DNA from: Agarophyton chilense
Taxonomy: Eukaryota > Rhodophyta > Florideophyceae > Gracilariales > Gracilariaceae
Direction of reading: 5' to 3'
NCBI GenBank assembly: GCA_030374765.1
Contig: JARGXX010000034.1
Coordinates: 186,001-250,000 of the forward strand
Length of the DNA: 64,000 bases
Position numbers and translations under genes: made by a program. The notes under the pieces were generated by a model that ran no database searches, was not told where the DNA came from, and saw only the letters and a list, made by a program, of their open reading frames with translations. Shown one piece after another: positions 21,489-31,830 of this stretch (within the stretch, counting starts at the first letter, position 1; the number at the start of each line of letters is the position of its first letter).

Positions 21489-22655
21489 CTATTTACCCGT
21501 CCTTCCCGATGCGCAACAAATTGCTTGACGCTTGAAAGCTTTTCGATCGAGTCGCTTCTTCAAGTCACCCACCCCAGCACCCTTAGCAATGATTCGTTGC
21601 CCCACCTTAGCCCCGTCATCAACGCTCAGAACTTTTGTAACCTTCTTCTTCTCGCCCACCAAAATCATACGCTGAGACTCCACCCCGGCCAAATTCGCCG
21701 CCGCTAGATTACACACCACAATTACTTTTTTTCCTTTTAGCTCGTCCATGGTGTACACATCACGCAAACTAGCCACCACTGTGCGCACTTCCTTCTCTCC
21801 AACGTCCACTCTTCCCACAAACAAACGTTCCGATTCCTCATGTTCTCTATTTTCTAAGATTTCACCTACGCGTAAATCGAGAGCAAAGCTTTTTTCAGTC
21901 TCTTTGACTGTGCTGCGTTCTGCGTTCGACGCATAGCCACTAAAGCTCTGTCTATACTCAGCGACTTGGTCTTTTGTAAGTGTAGTCAATAAGATCTGTG
22001 TCTTTCCAGTTATCGTACCCGGTTTAATCCAGTACAATGTTTTCAACCTCTCTGGTATCAAATTGTTCTCCCCCTCTTTATATTGTAGTCCGAGTTGTGA
22101 GAATACCTTTGTCGAAAACTTTGTCCCCAAGAACGGTTCCAAAATCACTGTCACCAGTAGCGCTAGGTTTGCAGCGTAAGTGAGAGCGCTGCCTGCTGTG
22201 CGAGTTTCTCCGCGCTTCAACAAATTCCATGGTTGCTTTCGTTTCATATACAATTTCCAGTGCTTGCAATTGCAATTCCCTTTTTCAAGCCGGCTTTGAG
22301 ACTCACTTCTTCCATCAGTCGTTTGTATTCCTACAGTTGCTTGTTCACCATGATCGTGAATTCCTCATCTTCTTCATCGTTTTCAATTAATTCTGGTATC
22401 ACACCATTGTAAGACTTATACAGGAACGTGATCACCCGATTCATATAGTTGCTTTGCGTTTTAATGAGCTCATCATTATCCTTTACTGCGAGATTGTCCT
22501 ATGTAAACACTGCATCGGACCCTTCTGGGCGATTAAGCAGTAGATAATATCTCCATACTTCTGAAGGAATTCCTGTGTCGATAGCATCATTTCCGAACAG
22601 TCCTATGATACGACTCTTGCTAAACTTTCCGACCTCGTAGTTGAGATATGTCTAC
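21489..22655 (-). pseudogene. C-terminal half of methionyl-tRNA synthetase with EMAPII-like domain, broken
   Basis: The - strand reads [13 protein letters not shown] (family KMSKS ATP-binding loop, about 22650-22610), then [19 protein letters not shown], which is diagnostic for cytosolic MetRS. The anticodon-binding helical domain follows (NYMNRVITFLYKSYNGVIPE, then KQPWNLLKRGE). A linker leads to a C-terminal tRNA-binding EMAPII/Arc1p-like domain, about 21910-21560 (GRVDVGEKEVRTVVASL, VVCNLAAANLAGVESQRMIL). Breaks: TAG at 22499-22501 where the family has Trp, TAG at 22331-22333, and a frame change between 22331 and 22253. The catalytic Rossmann half upstream is absent. A C-terminal EMAPII domain on MetRS occurs in plants and various protists. 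Confidence 0.9.
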
Positions 22656-22770
22656 TTTGGGTGCTATCCTAATTGTGGTGGGTGGCGTGCGCTACAAGGT
22701 CACTTTGAGATGGAGTAAAACGTTAACATTGGATGAAGAAATCCAAACAAAAACACATCGATTCCATTCG

Positions 22771-23948
22771 TCACCAAATCGGTATCACAGACATCGGGGA
22801 TGATGCATTTAGATTCAAAGCAGGGCAGTCCATGAGCATCCCGGAACCTCGGTCACGTTCGATAAGAACAGGATTGTCCGAATCTCTGTGAACAACAGCC
22901 ACAAAGCTTATGCACCGACCCTCAAACACTGCTCGTTCAATCACATAGAAGTCTCTAGGATGCACACCGAAAGAATCCCACATTCCAATCTGTGCTTGTA
23001 TATCGCCTGTTCGGGAATCAAGCCCATATCCAGCGATATAGCCATTCGTTGTTCCAGGATACCTTACTGAAACATAAAGGAATCGTCCATCTTTTGTAAC
23101 TCGAATAGCTGCAAGTGATACATCCTTTGGTTTTTTCTTAAGCACATCAACTCTACTACATACCGAAAGTCCCCTGCCACATCCTTTCGGCTTCAACACT
23201 GATATCGGGGTGGAAACTTCACCAACGACGTACACCGTGTCTGTCGTGGGATGTTTCACGGCGTGGCGAGGAGCATCTTGGAGGCTCATCTTGATTCGCT
23301 TCAGCATTGCGAGTTTTCTATCAGTGGGGCATACCTTGAAGTGCAATACATTGTCAGAGCCAGCATCAGGTACAATTACACCCTCCATATACAGCAAGAC
23401 CATATGAGGATGAGGCTGACCAAACATGGGTCCCAAGGTGCGGTTTTATACCTTTTCTGAAGCCAGTTCGAGAGGCACTTTAAAAGATTCACTCAGCCTC
23501 AGCACGCTATGGTCACTAATATATAAGTCAAAAGAGCTTAGAAAGTTGGCACCCATCGCCACTCTAGGAGAAATCACAGAAACATGATCGGTAAACATTC
23601 CAGAGGCGTTGGCACTTTTCGTGGAGATTGTATTTCGATCATCAGACAAGAAACCCGCGACACAGATCCTCTTTCGTTAATTGAGTTGCCAACGAAGAGG
23701 TATGGCTTCCATGTGTCTACGTAACTGGGGTTTTCACCTGTTACCTAAGTGTTTAACACTTGCGAGACGGCAGTTGAGTTGTTTTCGTAGTCGACGATGT
23801 AGACACCTTTCCCCTTAGATTCGGTAAACCAGGCATGATCAGTGTAGCTTCCAACAGCAATTGAAAAAGTGTCAGGACAGGTCTGTCTGCAACCCGCCAA
23901 ATGAGCGTAAAAGTAGCACATCAACGCAAGCGGAGCGCTGAAAGCCAT
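22771..23948 (-). pseudogene. Broken secreted lactonase-like seven-bladed beta-propeller gene
   Basis: The frame begins MAFSAPLALMCYFYAHLAGC, a good signal peptide. It reads as a lactonase-family propeller (6-phosphogluconolactonase / carboxymuconate-cyclase type): SIAVGSYTD, GVYIVDYENNSTAVSQVLN, VTGENPSYVDTWKPYLFVGN, then GPMFGQPHPHMV (family GPHPHxV), VIVPDAGSDNVLHFKV, LAAIRVTKDGRFLYVSVR and GVHPRDFYV (family TPRDF). Breaks: TAG at 23745-23747, a frame change near 23650, and TAA at 23446-23448. The last blade trails off at 22771. The signal peptide implies a secreted or vacuolar protein rather than the pentose-phosphate enzyme. The exact substrate is unknown. Confidence 0.85.
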
Positions 23949-23949
23949 C

Positions 23950-25220
23950 GTTGCAGGGGAGTTGTAGCCTCAATTTTGCCAATAATATTGATGAAGAGGG
24001 TACGCTGGCTTCGAGGAACGGGAACGAACAGAGACAGGCTCAAGAAATAGTGATACAAATGTGAAGTTGCCAGAAGTGAAAAAAACCTCCCGTGGATGTG
24101 CCGCGCACAACTTTGGGTAGATGTTCGTATGTGTACCGTCTACACATGCTGGAACATATCAATGAAGCAATGAAGCCAACGTATGAAAAGTGAAAGCAAT
24201 ACAGCAGAGAATTGCAAAACTTACTCACAGCAGAGGCTCACGTCAAGAATATCTGGGAAAGTGCTCCACGTGTGACGACGTATCTAGTCTACAAAGCGCA
24301 AATGCTCAAGCATGATGAGGATTGCCGCAATGTCTTTGCTACGAGGCACATGCGATATCGCAACGATTACATTACACGTCGACATTGTGAAGAAACTTGT
24401 CCACTTGACCTTTCGCTTTTGGTAGTGAATATGAAGGCCTGAATGCTAATCTATCCTGTTCCGCTGAGGCGATTAGCTGATGGGCGACGCTCGGAATGGC
24501 TACGTTGTAGGCATTGAAAGGCGTATGACTTTGTCCAGCAACCTTTCCTGCAACATTTTGGCTTGTCTCTGTTTGTGTTTTACCATGGGTGGCAAATGCG
24601 AAGCCGAAGCGATTCAGCGCACGAATGTGCATTACCAGAAAACTCGAGCCACTTTTTTCCACAGCGAACATGGTTCTTTAATTCGTAAATCTTTTATCGA
24701 CATCGCAGTCTGTTCAGTTCCACCCGAAGATATTTGATATTCAATAACAGACAAAAAAAAATTGTTCCTCATTCGTAAGAAAGGCTTAGATACAGAACAG
24801 AAAAATACAAGTGGAACATCTTCATGTGCCTTTGATAAAGGATAAGTAGATGTTTTGTCGTGGCCAAAGCAGAAGACGAGCCATCAAGAGAAAGAAGAAA
24901 CAGATGTTCCTTTTACAGAATAATAGCAAGCGTACCAGTGTAAACAGTACCCGAGGGTAGTACGTTTGGTACAGTAAAAATGCGTGCGGCGTGTGTAAAT
25001 TTTCTTGCGTAGTTGGTCGCAATAATCTTGGCCTTCGTTGTGATATCAGTTGATGTGGGGGGGTTTGAGCCACACCCCCGTTATTCACATCTAGCGTCTG
25101 TCATCCAAACATCCATAGTAAACTAGCAGCGTCTTGCGCATTCGTTACCGATTAATAATTCACAGGGTGTTGTTCTAGAATCCAAAGCCAAGTCTAGCTG
25201 GCACTGTAAGAAATAAACAA
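23950..25220. other. No recognised gene
   Basis: Frames of 60-100 codons on both strands (for example 24212-24442 on + and 24372-24671 on -) show no domain I recognise. Parts may be decayed coding sequence between the lactonase-like and cobalamin-binding remnants. Confidence 0.4.
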
Positions 25221-25229
25221 GAACTGCGC

Positions 25230-26216
25230 CTACATCCGCCATCCGTCATTTTTCGCAGGTTTTTTGCCGGATATCTTGCTGCATACTAAACTTGATGCTA
25301 ATACTGGCTTTCCTAGAACACAGACGCGATGAAGCAGAAACGAAAGGAGCTCTGTTCCATCTATTAATCGATTTCCGAGGCGTAAGAAAAACGCACTGGC
25401 TTTTCTTGCGTATACTTGGGCTTCTTTTGCAAACAAGCACCATTCTGCGATTTCTCTGACTTTGTCGCATTCCTTTTGATTACGGTCCAAGTCATAACTA
25501 CAAAACGCACAAATCCCAACATCCATCTGATGCGCGGAAAGGTGTTCCCATGTTACCCGTTTGGATTTATGGCCACTTTATCAGAGAATGCAGACTCCAT
25601 TAGCCGCTGCTTTTATATCAGGAACCCAATTGCCTGGGGCGTAGGGAGGATCTGGCCATCCAATCACAACAACTTTTGGTTTCTTTGTGGTCGAAGAAAC
25701 GAGTTGACGCACTCGGCTCAAGCGAGACCTAAGGTTCTCAACAAGGGCGCGAACCTATCTAGAGTTTTCAACGACGTGACCATTTTTTATAACAGAATCG
25801 AACAATTCGGGTAACATGTGCAGATCTGAGGATACTACGCGACACTACGCGACAATCAAAAAGGAAAGGTGCTCCAACCGTCACTAACTCTTGATTCCGG
25901 AACAGCAAAGACTGCTCATAAGCTTCGTGTGACAATTACATCTGGTTTCAAGCTTTGATGTTTCTCCAATTATAATCGATATATCGAATGAGGATCTTCG
26001 GTGAAAACTTTGGAAACAGCATCATCTATTTGCTTGGCACTCAGGTTTGGGTGTAGGAGATTTTCTGTGCAATGTGGAAGATGAATTGCTTCGGGTAGGA
26101 AGGTCACACTCGTGTGTCACACCTACAATGTTCGGACAAGCACCGATTTCAAACAGAATTTCAGTAGCCCTTGGAAGCAGAGACACACTTCGAGGCGGCA
26201 AGGCAGGCTTACCCAT
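25230..26216 (-). pseudogene. Broken cobalamin-binding-protein-like gene (BtuF-type metal-chelate receptor)
   Basis: The start MGKPALPPRSVSLLPRATEI at 26216 matches the family opening RIVSLLPSATEIL, followed by IVGVTHECD (family VGVTHECDYP). The reading then changes frame and continues ...EAIHLPHCTENLL, LSAKQIDDAVSKVF, SLKPDVIVT (family L.PDLILTQ), then VVVIGWPDPPYAPGNWVPDI (family EWLDPPFxxGHWVPE), VTWEHLSAHQMDVGICAFCSYDLDR and a C-terminal helix. Several stops (TAA, TGA and others) and at least two frame changes interrupt it. This fold binds cobalamin or siderophores in bacterial ABC importers. Homologues occur in plants and algae as stand-alone proteins. The N-terminus lacks an obvious signal peptide. 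Confidence 0.85.
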
Positions 26217-26464
26217 CTTGCCTCAAGATTACGCCTTCGGGGCCTTGGTGCTCTCTGCTCTTTTGTCTAGATGAGAGGGTTCAAGGCGTCTGCAAGCGAG
26301 AAGGGCAAGGAGATAATAGCCAAATTAAGAACTACACAAGTGTAATTGAGGGCAAACTTGAAGTTGGGACTTCAGGAATAGCAATTGCTAGCAATCTAAC
26401 CCAATGCAGTAAACGGTAGATCGCTAGCGCTACAGAAAACTCTGAGCTCTACTAGCTAGCTAGC

Positions 26465-26478
26465 CCTCTAGCTAGAGG
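26465..26478. repeat. 14-bp perfect palindrome in a CTAG-rich patch
   Basis: CCTCTAGCTAGAGG is self-complementary and preceded by ACTAGCTAGCTAG. It may be a MITE end or chance; no function can be assigned. Confidence 0.4.
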
Positions 26479-26649
26479 CTGGCCCCCAACTGCGTGGTTG
26501 GTACACTGGACAGTGCTTTGGCGTTCGAAAAGTTTAGCAATCCTTAGTTGAAGTGAAAACATCCGTTGATTTGCTTTCACCGCCGCACATCAGCTCCTGG
26601 GTTGATCATCAAGATGCTGATTCAGCATCCGCAGTTCTTCTCGGCGGGC

Positions 26650-27500
26650 GATCAGACTCATTCTCGCCACGTTCCTCGCATATATGTCCGCGCTGCAGGG
26701 TCACTCTGACGGAGATCAACCCCATTTAGATTGACACCACCTTCTGTGACGACTGCTAACGGCAAAGTTCTTCCAACAAAAACGAAAAGTGCGTTTAAAA
26801 CTTCGTTTCGTACTTCATCGCGTGGGTCGGCAACCAGCATGAAGCACGAATGAGCAACACGCATGGAGAACTGCATATTGTGTAAGGTCTATGACAGAAA
26901 AGATCGTATGCACCGTACAGCGGCAAGAGAGCATTGGAGTTAAAAGTGTTATGGAACTTGTCAGCTGCAGACTTGATGAAGGGAAGGGTGGTTGAAAGAG
27001 TGAAAGCCATTGCATGGCAAAGTTAATTTAGGCTCTTATGATGTATAGAGAAGTGAAATGCATAGATATTATCCGATAGATGAGTGAGTATTCGACAGCG
27101 ACTGCGGGCCGGCATCGCCATGACGTCTTTAATGGAGTTCTGATAGCGCTGGGACCCCTCTCGTACAGCCAATTCGGTCAGAAATGAAAGAGCGTTGTTG
27201 AAATGCAACCAGGAACACAGCGGGGTTTGGGTCCACCTATTGCAGCGCAAATCGACGAAAATACAGACCAAACGGATCTGGCAAGTTGGTAAACGGAGAA
27301 ATAACAGGTTGGTCGAGAAGATGAAACGCATGCATAGTTTCGAGGGGACTCACGGAAGACTGAGGTTGACAGTGAAGCAAGCGATCGGCGAGAGCAAGCG
27401 TTGACTGCAGTTCCAAGCGAGGCGGAGATGTGCTTGAGTGCGGCCTCGGTTTGCTTGATGCGAAAAGGGCTGCCTTTGTGCAACTGACGCAGCTAGTCCT
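26650..27500 (-). pseudogene. Unidentified decayed coding sequence
   Basis: Several - frames carry protein-like segments: KGSPFRIKQTEAALKHISAS near 27470-27410, FNNALSFLTELAVREGSQRY near 27200-27140, MAFTLSTTLPFIKSAADKFH at 27010, and MRVAHSCFMLVADPRDEVRN near 26870-26810. The last has the look of a HEAT-type helical repeat. No single frame covers them and no family is recognised. It continues the run of - strand gene remnants. Confidence 0.35.
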
Positions 27501-27775
27501 TGGCTATAAGTCAGACTACATAATGCTAACGTGAGCAAAAAAAATAAGTAATGGTAGGAGGATTAGAGGATCGAGGGAGGCGGGGAACTCTCGGAAGTCG
27601 GATGATGTGGTTTCTGAAAGACGAAGGTACAGCTGTACAGCGTTACTTGGAGTGTGCATTGGGCGCATTAATGTTTCGGTAAAGAAGCTTTAGAAAGTGA
27701 TTTTGTAAGTAGCAGAAACCGCGCCCTCCATCTGCGCGCAATTTTCCGCCTACGCAACCCATCAGCGAAAGTGCC

Positions 27776-29113
27776 TCAAGATGCACTCCGATTGCACTCT
27801 AATAACCCTCCATGCCACTCAACTATGGGACATTTCACTCCAACTACCCTCCCAAAATAGAAAATTTTTCTTTTAGGGTTTGTCGAAAGGTGTTGTCTTC
27901 GTGGAAGCGTGCACCTGCGTACTGTAGGCGTAAACCAGTGGCTCAACGTAGTCTTTTTAGTCCAGTTGGTGCTCCCATACGTAGTGTACCAATCGGTCCA
28001 GAATGGTGTGGTTGAAGCGTTCGGCTCGGTCATTGGTTTGCAGATGGTACGCCGTGGTGGTCACATGTTTGATACCTAAGGTCGCACAAACGTGTGAGAA
28101 GAGTTTGGATACAAACTGGCTGCCGTTATCTGTAAGGAGGTTAAGTGACATGCCATATGTATATAGCCAGTGGGACAAGAAGGGCGTGGCGACATCCGTA
28201 GCTGTTGTCTTCCCTAAGGATAGGGCTCGGGTAAGCTTGGTAAACCTTGTCGTATAGTGGCAGAAGGTTTGACCTTTGAGGTTGTAGATATACTACACTG
28301 ACCTTGTAGGTGATGGATGCGAGGGATTATCGGCCACGGAGCTCCGGGCGAGCTACCATCTAGGTGTTGTCAGCCACGTGTAGTGTTGACATGTACCTTC
28401 TGGTTGAGTGATTGTTAGTAATTGTAATTATATTTATTTTAGTACAGTAGTGGAGTGGCCACCTGGCACTGTATCCAGTGCTGGCCAGGTCTCTAACACT
28501 AGGTCAGAGACCTTGCTTTGCTGGCACCTCCCGGGTGATCTGGAGAGTGCAGTCCACTGCATATAAGGAACTGCACCTCCTCCATCCTATTCTGGTAAAA
28601 ACAGGCATTCCTTGGGTCACAACTATATCTTTTGGTTCATTGTTTCTAAACTACCACATAGGTTTTACCGCGCGTCGATGCCTACCATCGTTCACCTACA
28701 CGGTATAGGCTAGTTGCCAAGCTGCTTACCCATGCGGGTTTTCACTGTGCTCTGTCACCATCGAGGTTTACCCCGTCTACCTTCTAAGGTTGAGCGTCAT
28801 CACGCTCCCGAGACAAGACAGTAGCAGACCCCAGAGGTGATTGTACGACAAACCTATCGGTTACAACCAAAACACAACGTTTTCCATGGGACGACTTAGG
28901 CAGAGGCCCAATTATATCCATCGCGAAAAATTACATCGGGCCTGTGGCGGGGAAGAGCTTCAATTTGGCCTGATGGTTGGCGGGGGACCTTCGGATTGGT
29001 GCGCAAGATGTACAGTTACGTGCGGTTTGCCACAGATCCTGCGCTATTAGTGTCCAGTTGAAGAACTTCCTTAGGGTCTGGTACATTTGTCGGCCTCCAG
29101 GGTGACCAGTCAA
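27776..29113 (-). mobile_element. Old Ty3/gypsy integrase fragment, interrupted by a solo LTR
   Basis: The - strand reads, from right to left, an integrase zinc-binding segment (GHPGGRQMYQTLRKFFNW and CTSCAPIRR, near 29110-28970), the start of the catalytic core (AMDIIGPLPKSSHGKRCVLV near 28920-28870) and, beyond the nested LTR, its continuation (TKLTRALSLGKTTATDVA, LTDNGSQFVSKLF, ERFNHTILDRLV, about 28245-27970). It is a truncated relic without its own LTRs in view, with several breaks. The nested solo LTR and its 5-bp target duplication show that the integrase was already resident when family X inserted. Confidence 0.85.
28248..28850 (+). repeat. Solo LTR, family X, in the old gypsy integrase
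   Basis: This 603-bp sequence starts TGTCGTATAG and ends TTGTACGACA, with inverted ends TGTCGTA/TACGACA. It is flanked by the duplication AACCT (28243-28247 and 28851-28855). Related copies lie at 55760-56197 (reverse) and 39290-39584 (reverse, old). The reverse copy has a polypurine tract (AGGAAGGGGGTC on the - strand) directly before the TGTCGTA end, confirming that end as the LTR start. Confidence 0.9.
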
Positions 29114-29993
29114 GCGAGGGAAATGGAAAAAAAACTATTGATGACGCTCTCGTCGGTTTGGTTGTGTCAGGAGAGCCTGATCGAATCTGACCCCTACAGA
29201 AGTATGAAGTAACTCCAGGAGGAGGAAGAATGAAGTGGAGGCCCACAAGAAGTAAGAAGTGAAGCAAGAAGAGGAGAGGTCTCGCAGAAAGAAGAAGAAG
29301 CAAAGAAGTTGCAGAAGATCAAAGCTTTTTATTTTGGTTATCTCAAGACTACCGCTAGTCGGTTTGTGACAGTGCCCTCAGGCAAGAAGGTTAGAGATTC
29401 GGGTTATTCGAGTTGATAACCATCGAGGAGTGCAAGAGATTCCGCATCTGCTGTCGATTTTCTTAAAAAAGGTGGGGAAGAATCCAAGCGTCTTCGAGGA
29501 ACTGCTGCGGCAAAGGGACAGTTCGGGAGAGTGGAGCAGAACCTCTAGGCGGCGCAGAAGTCTGCTGAAACGGAGGGTTGTCGAGATCTTCATAGGAAAT
29601 CGGTGGATTGGCCACGTAAGACAGAAGGTTGCTCATCGCAAGATGTCGGATACAAGAAAAGCTTGAAGGATGGAATAGCGAGATTATCGTAAGGTGGAGT
29701 GGGAAAACACAAAATTGTGAGACGAAAAGAAGAATCGGGACGTCCTAGAAGCGCGCTGCGACTTCTTTTTATAGAGAATGCGTCGCATGGGCTCCGCTCT
29801 TAACGGGGGGATATGTAGCATTCTGGATGCACCTTTGTTCGACCGATCGAAATACTACGAAGTCGCGATACGGCATTCACAAGCTATTGCATGGGCTATA
29901 CTCGATTAAGAGAAGTTATGAAAAAAAATACTTCATGGAAAGATTGCGACTGGAGAATTTTAATTAGGAAGTACTCTATTTAGTTTACACTGT
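29114..29993. other. No recognised gene; possible LTR-element edge
   Basis: The + strand is purine-rich, with frames of unrecognised, charged protein. AACGGGGGGATA at about 29802-29813 followed by TGTAGCATTC resembles a polypurine tract followed by an LTR start, and is similar to the tracts of elements Y and Z. No partner LTR was found, so this is only a possible relic. Confidence 0.3.
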
Positions 29994-29998
29994 ACGGT

Positions 29999-30626
29999 TG
30001 TGACATGTTTGAATCTGCATGGAAAGGGACTTGTAACAATTCCGCCGCGATGTCACCGTTTATGACACATTGACAAGAGCTAATGCAGCTGCAAGGAAAA
30101 GGTTACAATCGAATACTATACTGAGTGCAAAACGGAGCACGGAAGAGCAAGGGGCACAAAAGAGAGGGGACTGCTTAACGAGGGAATGCAACTACAGAAA
30201 CGAGCGCGGCGAAGTAGTCCGCGGACGAGCGACAAGACGATTGAGGTTTAGTGCAAGAGTACGAGAGCAGAATGCTCACTGATGAAGGAACGCCCGGGAG
30301 GGGAGGGGCCACACAACGAGAGATTGGACACGGAGGGCAGCAGGACAGATAAAGATAAGGACGTATGGGCGGCGATAGCATTAGAACAATGCAACAGGAC
30401 TGTAGGCGTTATTAGCATTAGAAGCTCGAAACAATACGACGGAAGTCGAATGCATAGAATAGGGATCGAAGGGACAGGCGTAATAGAGAGGATAGATCAT
30501 GAGTATAAAAGGAGAGAAAGAGGGGAGACGAGAATAAAGCGAACTGAGGACAAGGATCTTCCGGCTTGTGCCGAAACTCTTCCACGTAGTAGATACATCA
30601 TGGCGCTGAACTCAAATGATCTCACA
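29999..30626 (+). repeat. Copia 5' LTR with TATA box and gag start
   Basis: U3 carries TATAAAA at 30504-30510, so transcription should start near 30535, giving a short R plus U5 of about 90 bp. The probable gag ATG is at 30600, 27 bp inside the LTR, and the right LTR has the same ATG. Short frames elsewhere in the LTR are not considered genes. Confidence 0.9.
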
Positions 30627-31830
30627 GTTATGGGCCCAGCCATGACTGTATCTCCGCAGAAACCAACTGATCCACCCCCGTTCGATTCGACCACAGTGAA
30701 GTTCAAATGGCGAAACGAGGTGCGCCACTGGGTGCGCATCGTCAAACGTATGTCCGACGGAGGTTGCAAATATGCTAGCGCTACCTGGAGCGCGCTTGGA
30801 GACACTCTATATCTCGCGGTAGACGACTCAGCTAAACAGCTACTCGACCATGCTATCTTGGAGGGATTCTTGTCCTTGGACCGTAGTGAAGATGACGAAG
30901 ACTCGAGCAAGATGATCGAGAAGATGCTCAACATCGTGGCGGAGGACACCCCCACCGAGAATGTGAAGAGGCTAGTGATGATGATGAAGAACATCCACCA
31001 ATGCACCAGAGCCGCTACAGAGACGCCCATTGAGTACGCACGCAGATTTAAAGGACTAGCAAGTCTTTACCTTACTCACAGCAACGCCGGACACTCTACT
31101 CAAGGCGGACAGATATTTTCCATGCTGTTAATCGAAAACGCACGCCTCCCTGAGGCCACTACGAATCATATCGTCCTACAGTTGGTGAACGATACCACCC
31201 AGCGACCATTGAGTGGTCTCAGGGAGAAGATATCCGTGTCGCAGTTCAGGCTACGCAAGCTCGACGAGGAGATGAGAGCCATTCGTCAAGGTATTGACAC
31301 GCCGAGCATAAACATCGAAGAAGTTAAGGCTCATCTGTCATCAGGGAAACAATCCTGAAGGCCATATACAACGATGACCTCATGCTGAGACAACGGGAAA
31401 ACCAAATTCATATCACTCTTGATGCGGCCGTCCGAGCAATAAGCGAAATAACAGTCAGTACAACTCCGACAACGAAGACTCCATTCATCCCGACGGTTAC
31501 GACGATGCTCGGCGTTCAGGAGAAGTCGCCGGGCGGATTAAAAGATAAAACCAGATTCGCCGAGAGGAAGGCCGTCACGACGTGCCGAGCTTGCGGCCAG
31601 CGCCGACATTGGTGGCGTGACCGGCCCAGTTGTACGCAACTGATCCTACAGAAGTCTTCCAGAAATGCTCTCGTGAAGACGCATGAACCTCCTCGATTCG
31701 ACTACCGAAAGAAGAAATTCCCGCGCTACGACACTCCTGGGGGACCTTCCGACGCCAGAGTTCCCCCTATGCGAGAAAGTACACCAGTGGATATTGCGCC
31801 TCAAAATTGTTCTTTTTTTCGTCAATAGGA
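30600..31830 (+). other. gag: Copia gag region with zinc knuckle
   Basis: It starts MALNSNDLTVMGPAM, reading through the LTR edge and the primer-binding site. A helical copia-type gag follows (FKWRNEVRHWVRIVKRM, then TPIEYARRFKGLASLYL). A CCHC zinc knuckle, C-x2-C-x4-H-x4-C (CRACGQRRHWWRDRPSC), lies near 31575-31630. The region leads into protease. Confidence 0.85.
30627..30640 (+). other. Copia primer-binding site complementary to the initiator tRNA-Met anticodon arm
   Basis: GTTATGGGCCCAGC begins at the first base after the LTR. Its complement GCTGGGCCCATAAC is the 3' part of a 39-nt 5' fragment of eukaryotic initiator tRNA-Met (anticodon CAU followed by AAC). Drosophila copia is known to prime from exactly this cleaved half tRNA. 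The site lies inside the gag reading frame. Confidence 0.85.

Noticed and set aside
25230-26216. Bacterial contamination or recent transfer, because of the BtuF-like protein.
   Set aside because: It lies among eukaryotic genes and retrotransposons, without operon partners, and such homologues are known in plants and algae.
16990-27500. A variant genetic code with TAG as a sense codon, suggested by two TAG in MetRS and one in the GTPBP1-like gene.
   Set aside because: TAA and TGA also interrupt neighbouring remnants, frame changes accompany them, and long frames elsewhere end normally at all three stops. Pseudogene decay explains the data better.
30070-30282. Short frames repeated at 30070-30282 and 35413-35655.
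   Set aside because: They are the two copies of the copia LTR U3, not a duplicated gene.
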